Assembly: GCA_024220525.1 (NCBI GenBank)
Contig: JAMYWO010000087.1
Coordinates: forward strand, 86,143 to 130,327
Source of the DNA: Cochliopodium minus
Lineage: Eukaryota > Discosea > Himatismenida > Cochliopodiidae
Length of the DNA stretch: 44,185 nt
Direction of reading: 5' to 3'
Position 1 is the stretch's first letter. Each line of letters starts with the position of its first letter. Shown piece by piece: positions 1 through 10,222 of the stretch. The notes beneath the pieces are model-generated. The model saw only the letters and a list, made by a program, of their open reading frames with translations, made no database searches and was not told the origin of the DNA. Position numbers and translations under genes: made by a program.

Positions 1-112
1 GAAATATTATTGTTATGGATTGAATAATATGAAATAGTGCAATAAATAATGGTGAATATACAACAGAATATTGATCCATTTTCACAAAAAATAAAAATAA
101 AACAAAACTTAC

Positions 113-863
113 CAAGGGAAGTATTGGTGGATGGAGTGGATGATGAAGAAGAAGATGAAGAATTGTTGAGATTGTAATTACAAAAACGGATGGAAGGTTC
201 GATAGAATTCAATCTCTCTTCACAAAGATGAAGGAATTCCTTGTCTCCCAAATTCTTTATTTGATCGAATAATTTTTGAGAAGACAAAAGATTAGATAGA
301 GAATCCTTCCACAACTTTAATTCCAAAGCATAGATTCCCTGCATATAAAAGGAATAAGCCTGAATTTCTAATTGGGTCTTATCATCAGTACTTGCTTGTG
401 ATAAGGTGTATAATAATTTGGATTGAGCAGATGCTTTGGATAATTTTCTTCTGATATGATGTTTCACTCTTTTGGTGTCATTATTTTCCTTCAATTCCAT
501 TGCATGTGCCCATGCTCTTTCTGAACTAAATAATGGCAACATCAAATATTCATATCTTTGGAGGCAAAGATGGGGAGTGATTTCTCTTTTGAGATATTTT
601 TCTTTTTTCTTTTCCATCTTTGAGTTCTTGAATCTCAATGCATGTTTCACTCTTCTTAATTTTCTTGAACAATAATTTCTATAATTGTTGTAAGATGCAT
701 GTCTCAATCCATGCTGTGATTGAGCAGTTTTGATAATTTTGAGAATTGGAACAGTATGTCGCTTAAATTCTTTAATTTCTGTATTGGATTCAATCACTGT
801 ATTTTCATTATTAATTGTATCTACATTATTAGTATCTACTTCCTTATTCTCTTTAATATCCAT
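113..863 (-). CDS. SRP68: SRP68, 5' exon (N-terminal half of signal recognition particle 68 kDa subunit)
   Basis: One open exon from ATG at 863 to a GT donor at 112. It encodes about 250 residues ending in a Ser/Thr/Asn-rich linker. The SRP68 N-terminal RNA-binding region is clear: the block QSQHGLRHASYNNYRNYCSR with a basic stretch after it, then the ERAWAHAMELK and LEIQAYSFYMQG helices. SRP68 binds 7SL RNA and pairs with SRP72 in the cytosolic particle that targets ribosomes to the ER. The exon ends in phase 1 (a single G), and its intron (112 down to 1) runs off the window. The matching second exon, beginning GT GAA AAC in the required phase, is at 38127-37043, upstream on the same strand. 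The two pieces together give 611 aa, close to the 627 aa of human SRP68. Identification is secure; the location of its 3' half is the anomaly. Confidence 0.93.
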
Positions 864-1080
864 TCTATCCTTACTTTTTTTTTTTTTAATATTTTTATAC
901 TGGATGATTAATCCTTCAATTATGACACGAGATTTTATTTCAAATATTCAAACCAAAAATAGGTAAAATAAGTCTTCTCAAAAATCAATTATTTTGCAAC
1001 ATATATTTTTTTTTTTGAATTTTTTAATTTTTTTTAAAATCTTTTTCAATAAACAAATAGATTTTAAAAGGCAATGACTT

Positions 1081-1410
1081 TTAAAATTTTATTTTGTTTT
1101 TGAAATCTTGGCTCATTTTTTGCTCATAGTTGCCAGAATTTGTTAGAAGGAAGTACCAAGTATCTCCACCATCAATATAATTTCCTTCAACCTCGTCACC
1201 AGGTTTGATCTTGAAATTTGAACAAATAATGAAACAACGTTCACCAGTTGAATACAATACGTGATTTGGAGTTTTCTTTTCTGAAAAACATTGGTTACCA
1301 TTAAAAGGAGGGGCCTCTGTATCAACATAATAAACATTTTTAGCTCCAGTATGGTATCTGATTTTTGGGAATGAAGGGAAAATTCTTTTAACACCTTTGA
1401 TAATAACCAT
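1081..1410 (-). CDS. Small hypothetical protein, single exon, 109 aa
   Basis: Uninterrupted ORF with ATG at 1410, AT-rich flanks on both sides and clearly higher base complexity than the neighbouring spacer. The product is basic at its N terminus (VIIKGVKRIFPSFPKIRYH) and has several aromatic residues and three Cys (CFSEKK, ERCFIICSN). It shows no signal peptide or membrane segment and ends in a Lys-rich tail. It lies between the SRP68 5' exon and the actin-like gene, all on the minus strand. I do not recognise a family. The composition and lack of stops over 330 bp in such AT-rich DNA make it a likely real gene. Confidence 0.6.
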   Translation of the reverse strand: MVIIKGVKRIFPSFPKIRYHTGAKNVYYVDTEAPPFNGNQCFSEKKTPNHVLYSTGERCFIICSNFKIKPGDEVEGNYIDGGDTWYFLLTNSGNYEQKMSQDFKNKIKF

Positions 1411-1881
1411 TTTATCTAGTCTTTATTTAAATTAATTTTTAAAATTAATTTTAATTCAAATCTAAGTTACCTATTAATTTTTTTGGTTTTTGGCATTTTA
1501 ATTATTAAAGTTTTTTTTTTTTTATTTTATTTTTTATGTTTCTTGAAAATGTTTTTGTTTTGAAAGAAAAAGTGATGAAGTTTCATCAAGAAAAATAGAT
1601 TCTTTTTCTCAACATGTTTTTAGGTGATTTTTTTTATTATCATTTAATTTAAAATTTTTTGAAAATGTTATGTTTTGAAAAATTTTTTTGTAAAAAAAAA
1701 TGTGTCATATTTTGAGAAATATCTTTCAAAAAACATTTTCTCGGGGTAAAAAGGTTGATCCAATCAATAATTTCAAATTTGATTATTTCACATTTGGATT
1801 TTTTTGTCAAAAATAAATTCTTTCGAATGTTTTCTTTTGAAATAAATTAAATTTTTCGAATTTAAAATAAAATAATGTTTT
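1411..1881. other. Intergenic spacer, about 470 bp
   Basis: AT-rich spacer between the small hypothetical gene and the stop of the actin-like gene, both on the minus strand. It probably contains the actin 3' end and the promoter of the small gene. I see no RNA gene, repeat family or conserved motif in it. Confidence 0.5.
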
Positions 1882-3818
1882 TTAATTTGGTTTTTTTTCG
1901 AGGCAGGATGGTCCATATTCTAGGTAATCATCCACCGAAACCCAACCGTCAAAAGAAGTCAGCTCAGAAACGATAGAACAACCTCTCCAAACAGCAACAC
2001 GTTTGTCACCAGTGTTGGGAAAGTTAATTTTCATGGTGGTGATCAATTTAGAAAGTTCCTTTTGCATTCTTTCAGTGAAACCTAAAATTAAAAAAAAAAA
2101 AAAAATAAGAAAATTAAGAAAAATAAGAGAAAAATATAAAAACTTAAATAAAATTTTTTTGGTGTTTACCAGGAGCAGATGTAGTTCCACCACTTAAAAC
2201 AACATTATCAAACATTTCTTTTCTCAAATCGATATCACATTTCATCACAGTATCTTGTACAATGTGTTGTACTCCAGGAGACTCCATTTCAATGATAGCT
2301 GGTTTGAAAAGAGGCTCCAAACACTTGAATCTTTCTTGGTCAAGGGTGATTATTTTTTTGTCGGGGAGTTCAAACTCAACAGACTTTAACTCAGAATCCA
2401 ATTCTTTTGCATAATCGAGGGCAACGTAGCATGTCTTTTCTTTTATCTTTTTCACTACTTGCATTTCTGATCCTGTGGTGAAATTATAATCTCTTTTCGC
2501 AAGCAAAACTGCGAGATACCCTGTCAGATCACGTCCTACAAAAAAAAGTGAGAAAAATCAAGATAAAATTAATATTAAAATAAATTAAATTAAAATGAAA
2601 ATAAAAATGAAAGTTAAATTGAAATTAGTTAAAAATGAAGTTAAAAATTGAAATTAGTTAAAAATTAAATTATAAAGAAGAAACTTTTCCATAAATAAAA
2701 ACTTTTTTATACCAGCAAGATCGACTCTTTCATATTTAGAAAAAAATAAATTATAATGATATTTTTTATATCATTAATTTATTTATTTTACCTTCTTATA
2801 TTGTGAGGAATAATGAAGCCTTCTGATACAGGCACTGTATGAGCAACTCCATCTCCTATATCCAAAACAACACCTGTAGTTCTACCAGCAGAATACAAAG
2901 ACATTACTGCCTGCATTCCTTTTTTAAAAAAAATAAAAATATAAAAATAAAAATAAAAATAAATTTATTTAATATCAATTTAAAAAAAAATAAAAAATAT
3001 TTAATAAAAAATAAAAAAAATATTTAATAATCATTTTAAAAAAAGTTACCAATGTGAAGATTTCCCGCCAAAAATTTTTCAAAAATAATTTCTGCCATCT
3101 TTTCATTTTTTTTATTTTTAAAAAGGTAATTACTTTAACATTACAAAAATAAAAAAAATAATGCTCTTCATACTTTTTCTTTATTTTCTTTGGGATTGTT
3201 CGGAGGCTCGGTTAAAAAAACTTTTCTATTTTAAAAAAAAATTTAGAAAAATTTATTATTTATTTAATTTTTTTTTAAAAAAAAAAAAAAAGAGTTGAAC
3301 CTATTTTCAGGATCAACTTCTAATTTTTCAAAAGTGTAAGACCACAATTGTTCTGCTAAATCCCAATCACTTACAATCCCTGTTTCCACAGGATATTTAA
3401 TAGACAATTCTTTGAAATTAACAAAGGGTGAATGAATTTATTTTAATTTATTTTATTAATTTTATTAATTTTATAAATTTTTTTTTTTACTTTCTTCAAA
3501 TTGATATATTTCATCTCCCACATAAATATCCTTCAAATTAGGATCTTCTTTTTTATATTTTGATTTTGTTTTTCCACATATTGAGGGAAAAATTAATTTT
3601 GGCAGATTATCTCCTGAGAAACCAGCCTTCACACTTCCACTGCCATTATCTATTGTGATATTTGCAAAGGAATAATATTATTGAGTACCCAATTTCAAAT
3701 TGCTTTAATTATTGTCTTACCAATACAAATCGCTTGAATTAAAGGTATCAAAATGAATTAAATGAATATCAAGGTTCAATTCTTTACCAGGTTGATCATC
3801 AAATTCTTCTTCACTCAT
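1882..3818 (-). CDS. Divergent actin-family protein, 10 exons, 372 aa
   Basis: Exons 3818-3788, 3732-3721, 3649-3491, 3409-3301, 3225-3174, 3098-3050, 2918-2792, 2726-2713, 2535-2170 and 2081-1882 join in frame to 372 aa; conventional actin is about 375. The order of actin motifs is complete: ICIDNGSG phosphate loop, [71 protein letters not shown] and a C-terminal WRGCSI. Two exons are tiny: 12 nt (CGATTTGTATTG, giving the start of AICIDNGSG) and 14 nt (completing RVDLAG). The sequence is far from conventional actin: it has an extra Lys-rich loop after CGKTK, and the end is [14 protein letters not shown] instead of the usual SGPSIVHRKCF. It is therefore an actin-like or actin-related protein, probably ATP-binding, rather than the cell's main actin. 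I cannot assign an Arp class. Confidence 0.9.
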
Positions 3819-4050
3819 TTGATCTTTAATATTTGAGAGTATTTCCTTTTATCTTTTTTTATTTTTTGAATATTTTTCTGTTAAAAAATATTCAAACTAA
3901 CTAAAATATTAAATCAAAAAAACATTCCCCATTTATCTCAATTTCTTTGAATTTAAAGGCTTTCCTATTATTTGATGATATCTTTGAAAAATTAAAAAAT
4001 ATAAAAAAAAAATTATATATATTTATTGTTGAAGATAAATCAGTAAAAGA

Positions 4051-4284
4051 ATGCAGTTTTTCAAAAAATTCACCAATAAGAAAACCTTCAAAACATCTTT
4101 TGGAAATAAATCATCATTTTCTAAATCTAATCAAAAGAAGGCCTTCAGTAATTACGTTAAATCTGCTAATAATACAAATGTGAATGCTAAAGGGGCTTTT
4201 GTATCTTCATCATCTTTTAATTCTCTCGTAATTACAAGAAATGTAACTGCAAGAATCAATAATATCGTATCAACATTAGAGTAA
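4051..4284 (+). CDS. Possible small basic protein, 77 aa
   Basis: Open frame from ATG at 4051. The product is Lys/Ser/Asn-rich with a basic, Phe-containing N terminus (QFFKKFTNKKTFKTSFGNK), reminiscent of a presequence but not diagnostic. It is followed by AT-rich sequence containing AATAAA-like stretches. It could also be one exon of a spliced gene, or chance. There is no family match that I recognise. Confidence 0.35.
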   Translation: MQFFKKFTNKKTFKTSFGNKSSFSKSNQKKAFSNYVKSANNTNVNAKGAFVSSSSFNSLVITRNVTARINNIVSTLE

Positions 4285-5562
4285 ACAAAAATATATAATT
4301 CAACCGCTTAATATAAATAAAATATTTTAATTTTTTACCTAATCATAGATCAAGAAACTCCTATAATCCTTTGTTTTTGACTGGTAAAGAGATCATGATA
4401 AGAAAAAATATTTTTTTTGCTCACATATTATTAATAATTTTTATTTTCTCAAATATTTAACACTCCAATTCTCAACAAAATTATAGATCTGGTATAATCT
4501 CATTCATTCTAAAAACAATTCAAATTTTTTTTTAACATCTTTTTATTTTCTTTTGTGAAGGACGATGATGGTACATAGATTTTCTTGATATGATAGATAT
4601 ATTCAGTTTTATAATTTTAAAGGTGAACTAATCACCATTTTTTTTTTTTCCCTCCTCCATTATTAACAATTTCTCATTCAAAAAACTTCTTTTAGATATC
4701 TGATTTATTAAAAAAATGTAAATAGCAAAAAAAAAAAAATCATTTTTACAACAAATTTATAAATTTATTTTCTTGTAATACTTTTTCCATTTCTTTCATT
4801 CATATTTTTTTCATATTCAAAAAAAAAAAAGGAGAAACGTAATGGGATGATAATTATTGAACCCCTGCTAAAAAAAAATACTACATTTTATAAAATTTTT
4901 TTTCATTCATTTTTAAATATTTATCTTTTTTTTAATTTTAATCTTTTTAATCTTTTTAATTCAAAAAAAATAAAAAAAACAGATCGATAAAAATACTTTC
5001 TCCAATACAATAATATTCTTTTGGGATAATATCTCTTTTTTTAAATTTGGAACTAAATATTAAACAGTATAGTTTAGGGTGAAATAAATGGTTTGATGCT
5101 TTTTTCTGGATGGATCTTCTAATTTGTGGGATAAAAAAAAAGGGGATTTGTCTTCAAAATTTAATTAAATCATTTAATTCAAAAAAGAATGTATTTCTCA
5201 CATAAAAAAAAAAGAATCTTTTTATTTCTCAAAATAAAAATTGAATATTGGATAAAGAAAAACTTTTTGTTTTTTTTTTTAAATTATTTAATATTCTTTT
5301 AATATTAATTCTTTTTTTTTTGAGTTTTGAAAGATGGAAAAAAAAAACTTACAATATTTATTCTTACAAAGACAGAAAAGACAACTTCTGGTGACCAGTT
5401 TTATTTTTATTTTTGTTTTTTAAACTTTTTTTTTAATAAACTTACGTTTTTTTTTTATTTCTCGATCTGAGGATGAATGATTTAAAAAAAAAAGGAAAAA
5501 AAATAATTTTTTAAAAAGAAAACACCAAAAAAACTTTTGAAAGTTTTTTTTTTTTCTGAAAG
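4285..5562. other. Long intergenic spacer, about 1.3 kb
   Basis: The longest gene-free stretch inside block A. It consists of short A and T homopolymers with interspersed unique sequence. I found no tRNA or snRNA-like motif, no ORF with coding character and no tandem array. It separates the small + ORF from the 3' end of the minus-strand U1-70K gene. Confidence 0.5.
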
Positions 5563-6787
5563 TTATTTGTATCGTTTGTCATTGGAGCGGCTTCTTCTTC
5601 TCTTGGATTCTTTGGAGGAGGAAGAGGAAGGAGATTTTCTCTTTTTATCATCGTATCTATCACGATCACCATGTCTATCTCTGTCATCATATCTATCTCT
5701 TTCCTTCTCATCATATCTATCACGATCCTTATCTCTGCCATCTCTATCTCTTTCCTTCTCATCATATCTGTCTCTATCACGACGATCCCTTTCCTCATAT
5801 CTGTCCTTGCTTCTGCTTCTTGATTTTCTTCTGGAAGAGGAGGAGGAATATCTGGAAGAGGATGAAGAAGAATATCTGGATGAAGACGAGGAATAGGACA
5901 ATACAGAGGAACCAGAGGAATGGGAGGAGGAGTGGGAAGAGGAGGAGGAGGAGTGGGAAGAGGAGGAAGAGGTGATTCTGGAGCTTCCTTTGCCTCCACC
6001 AAATCTTCTTGGGATCCAGTTCTTGATGGTCCTGCCCCTCTCATAATCAACCACGATCCTTCTTCCATCTATCTTTTTGGCGTCAGCGTGTTTATAAGCC
6101 TCCTTCATATCCCTTTGATGTTCGAATTCGATGAATGCATACCCCCTGGGCTTCCCCTCGTTGTCATACACCAATCTGATCTTCTTTATGGTGCCATAGA
6201 TTTCAAATTCGTTACGCAAAGTGGTCTCTGTGGTCTCATAGCTCAATCTTGAAACGAATAAGGTCTTGTAAGCATCAGAAGTGGTATTAGGATCCTCCTT
6301 TGGATTCCATTGTTGTTTCAAAAGGTCAATCTTTGTTCTATTTTCGATCTCCTTTTGCTTTCTCGCAATCTCTTTGAGCTCTTTTTTGGTTGGTTTGGGA
6401 TCGAATTGGCTGTAATCTACTAGTGTTGGATCCTCGAATACTCCCAAGCCTGTTTCCCCTTCGCTCATTTCTCCTTCCTCTAATTCTTCTGCGTTTTCTT
6501 CTTTTATTTCTTTTTTCACCAAACTTTCTTCTGTTTTTATTTTTTTCTCTTTTATTTTCTTTTCTTTATTTTTTGTGGGATCTTCTTTTAAATATTGTGC
6601 CAATCCTGACATTTTAGATCTTTTCTTTTTCTTTATTGGTGGTTTATATGCCAATGGATTTCTTGGTGCAAACAAAGCCAAGAGATTCTATTGTTTTTTG
6701 GAAAATAAATATATGTTAAAAAAACAAACCTTCTATTTAAAAAGGGATTAAAGTAATTGATCGTACAGGTGGTAAATATTTTGTCAT
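5563..6787 (-). CDS. SNRNP70: U1 snRNP 70 kDa protein (U1-70K), 2 exons, 381 aa
   Basis: Exon 1 is only 21 nt (6787-6767, MTKYLPP) and joins exon 2 (6687-5563) to give [16 protein letters not shown], which matches the conserved U1-70K N terminus that contacts U1 snRNP. An acidic/Lys-Glu-rich insert of about 60 residues follows, then the helix before the RRM, then an RRM at about residues 150-224 with RNP2 (LFVSRL) and RNP1 (RGYAFIEFE). The conserved post-RRM block is present ([25 protein letters not shown]). The tail is a Ser run followed by RS- and RD-type repeats ([10 protein letters not shown]), which is typical. The protein binds stem-loop I of U1 snRNA for 5' splice-site recognition in the nucleus. 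It fits an organism with this many introns. It is divergently arranged with the LRR gene, about 250 bp away. Confidence 0.97.
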
Positions 6788-7035
6788 TATTTCGATTATA
6801 TATATTATTTTGAAATTAATAAGTAACTATTCTTTAGTGTGCAATAGTATTTTCTCTTTCAATTTTTTATTTATTATTTATTTAAATTGTCAGATCCTTT
6901 TTTGGAAATATTTGTGAAGGTGTTGAAATTAAGCATACGTTCTTGATTGTTATTTATTCAATGCAGAATTGAATTTTAAAAAAAAATTGAAGCAATTTAA
7001 ATTCGATTTAAATTTATTGATACGATCAATAGAAA

Positions 7036-10019
7036 ATGAATCTTTTCAAAAAGAAAAAAGACAAGAAAAAAGATGATCAACCACCACAAAAACAAAAACC
7101 AAAATTAACACCAAAATCTACCGATATAGATATGAAAGATGAAGGAAGAGAATCAATGAAAGAAGGAGAATTAAGTAAATAGAATTTAAAAACAAAAGAT
7201 TTGATGGATATAATTAAAATATAAAGAATGTATTATCTTAAATAACTCTTCTTCCAAAAAAAAAGGAAAATATTCACTCGCAGAAAAATTAAATTTGAGT
7301 GGCAATAAACTTACAGAATTGCCTTTGGATGTTGGTGAATTGAATGGATTGAGAGAATTTAATTCGAGTGGAAATAATTTGAAAGGATTGCCTTCATCCT
7401 TCACCAAACTCAAAAATCTCGAAAAAGTGGATTTATCAGGCAACAAAATGTTTGTATTTGGATTCCCCAATGCTCTATTGGATTTAACTGGGCTCATCAA
7501 TTTGGATATTTCATCAAATGATTTGTTATCCATCCCTCCAAACTTTTCTAAGCTTCAAAAACTCTCTTTTTTAAATATTGGGTAAAATTTTCAAGAAGAA
7601 TTTCTTGTATTCAAGATCAAAATATGTCATTTAATTCTCAATTTCTGATCAATATCAATATTAATAATTTTTTAATTCATTCAAAAGATTCTTCAAAAAA
7701 AATATATTTTTTTGAAGATTATCCGAGATTGACATGTCTTTTGTATAAAGCGAAATATTTTTTTATTTTAATTTTCGATCCAATTCTTGGTTTTTAAAAG
7801 TTGTTTCCTCCATGAATATTAAAATTTAATAACTAATTTTTTTTTTTTTTTTTTATTTTTTTTTTATTTTTTTTTTTCATTTTTATTATTTAAATTTATT
7901 TTTTAAATTTAGTTTTAAATTTAATTATTTTATTTATTTTTACTTTTATTTTATATTTTAAAAAAAAAATGAAAGAGGAAACGTGATAAAAGAATTTCCA
8001 GACGCAATATTCGGAATGGCCAACCTGAAATCCCTCAACATATCGAAAAACAAAATAGCAGTACTGCCAGACAAATTCCAAACGCTGCCAAACCTAAAAA
8101 CATTCATTTTCACGTTAAATTTGATCTCCCAATTTCCCGAATCTCTTTTAAAATGCAAACAAATGGAACATTTTCAATGCAGTTTCAACAATTTTTCTTC
8201 TTTAAGTTCCTCTTTGACGAATGCTCCTTCTAATCTTCAGGATCCTCCTTTTTGGCCTTCCCTCAAGTACTTTGATTCTTCTCAAAACTCTAATTTCCGC
8301 ATTCCTCCCTCCTTTCTTCATTTCCCTCTCCTCACTCATCTCGCCATTCGTAACAATGGAAGGTTTTTTCTTTTTATTTAATTATTTTTTTCCTTTTTTT
8401 TTATTTTTTAATCATTTTTTGATTATTTTTCAAAATTTTTAAAATTTTAATTATACAATTTTCTTTAAAATTTGTTCAATCTTTTTTTTTTATTTTATTT
8501 TCTTTAAATTTATCAAATATTTTATTTAATTTTTATTTTATTTTTGTCATTATTTTTTAATATTTTATTTTTTTTTTGACTATTTTCAATTTTTTGACTA
8601 TTTTTATAATTTTAATTTTTTAATATTTTAATTTAATAATAAAATAATAAATCTTTTTTATTGATTTTATTCACTTTAATTTTTTTTTGTTCAATTATTA
8701 TAAAATTATTTAAATAATAAAAAAAAAAAATAGAGTGCCAGATTTCCCAAAAGAAATATGCGAGTTAAAGGGGCTGACATATTTGGATATGGGAGAAAAC
8801 AATCAATGGACAAGCGGCCTTTCCCCAAACATTTCGAAACTCACCAACTTGACTCACCTCAACATTTCTCAGTGCAGTTTTGCTCTCATCCCCCCTTTTC
8901 ACTCCCTCACCAAACTTCAAACTCTCATTTGTAATGTCAATCAATTCAACACTCCTACCTTTCCTTCTTTTTCTAACAACCCCGTTCTCACTACTACCAA
9001 TTTGAAGGTTTTATTTAATTTTTATTTAATTTTTATTTAATTTTTATTTAATTTTTATTTGGTTTTTATTTAATTTTTCTTTTTCTTTTTCTTTTTTATT
9101 TATTTTTTATTTTTTTTTATTTTCTATTTATTTTTTATTTTCTTTCATTTCTTTCTTATTCTATTTATTTTTATTTATTTATTTTCATTATTATTTTTTA
9201 AAAAAAGTTTTATTTTTGGTTTTCTTTTTAAAAAAAATTGTATTTTTATTTATTTATTTCTCATTTTTTTATCATTATTATTATTATTATTTTCTTTATT
9301 TTTTAAAAAAAATTTCATTATTAATTTTTATAATTTTTTTTTTTAAACTTTTTTAATTTTTTTTTTTCTCTATTTTAAAGTCATCAGCTCCGATCACAAA
9401 CAGCACGGTGCACACTTCTTTGTCTAATTTGACTACCTTTGTTTGCTCAAAAAATGCATTCACCAGAATTTCTCTTGATTGGATCCACTACGCCCCCAAT
9501 TTAACATACCTCAACGTTTCTAACAATCTCATTGTACTTTCTTTTAAAATTTTTTTAATCTCAGAATTTATTTTAATCTTTTCTTACTTTTATTATAAAT
9601 AAATTTTTATTTTTTTATTTTTATTTTTATTTTAGACAGAAATGGAAGTGAAAGTGACTCATCTCAAAAAACTAGAAAAGTTGGATATTTCAGGAAATAA
9701 ACTTTTGTTTTTACCTAAAGAAGTGGGAGACATGGCCAATTTGACTAAACTCCACATAGCAACAAATGAAATAAAAACTTTGCCAACTGAACTTTGCTTG
9801 CTTCAAAAACTTAAAAAACTCGATCTTTCTCATAACATGATCACAAGAATCCCTCAAGAGCTTTCCCGTATTAGTTCTTTGGTTGTTTTGAACATTGAAC
9901 AGAACAATCTTCTTTTCCCTCCTCGTCATGTCACTTCTCAGGGTCATCAAGCGGTCATGAAATTTTTGAGAAAAGCAGATAAAGGAAAAATCAAAGTTGG
10001 TTATTTTGCAACAGAGTAA
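7036..10019 (+). CDS. Leucine-rich repeat protein (LRRC40-like layout), 6 exons, 563 aa
   Basis: Exons 7036-7174, 7227-7581, 7976-8362, 8734-9007, 9381-9533 and 9636-10019 join in consistent phase. The N terminus is a Lys-rich leader (NLFKKKKDKKKDD) with no signal peptide. The rest is a run of plant/Ras-group LRRs of the form LxxLxLSxNxLxxLPxxV, for example LNLSGNKLTELP, LDISSNDLLSIPP, LDISGNKLLFLPKEVG and LDLSHNMITRIPQEL. The C terminus ends in a capping element (LNIEQNNLLFPPRHV, then HQAVMKFLRKA) resembling the end of LRRC40/SHOC2-type proteins. It has no kinase, GTPase or membrane segment. It is likely a cytosolic scaffold; a specific partner cannot be read from the sequence. Introns are 50-400 bp and very T-rich. 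Confidence 0.88.
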
Positions 10020-10222
10020 AACCTTTTTTTATTTTATTTATTTTTGAATTTATTTATTTTTCAAAGGACAAAAGATCAAAACTGACCCTTCAAAAATTCA
10101 AAAATTCTTGTTGGAAGAACAAATGTGTTTTGGGAATTTCTATTTTTATTAATAAATATCTTTTTAAAACAAATTATCTTTTTTTTTTAACCCACTATCA
10201 AAATAAAAAAAAAAAAATTTTT

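Noticed and set aside
1882-3818. Actin pseudogene
   Set aside because: Apparent frame breaks disappear when GT-AG introns and the two tiny exons are used; length and motif order are complete.
4285-5562. tRNA or snRNA gene in the long spacer
   Set aside because: No T-loop (GGTTCGAATCC-like) or Sm-site plus stem arrangement could be found by eye.
5511-6068. Pro-rich and Ser-rich frames over the U1-70K tail
   Set aside because: Alternative readings of the RS/RD repeat codons; no start context or family support.
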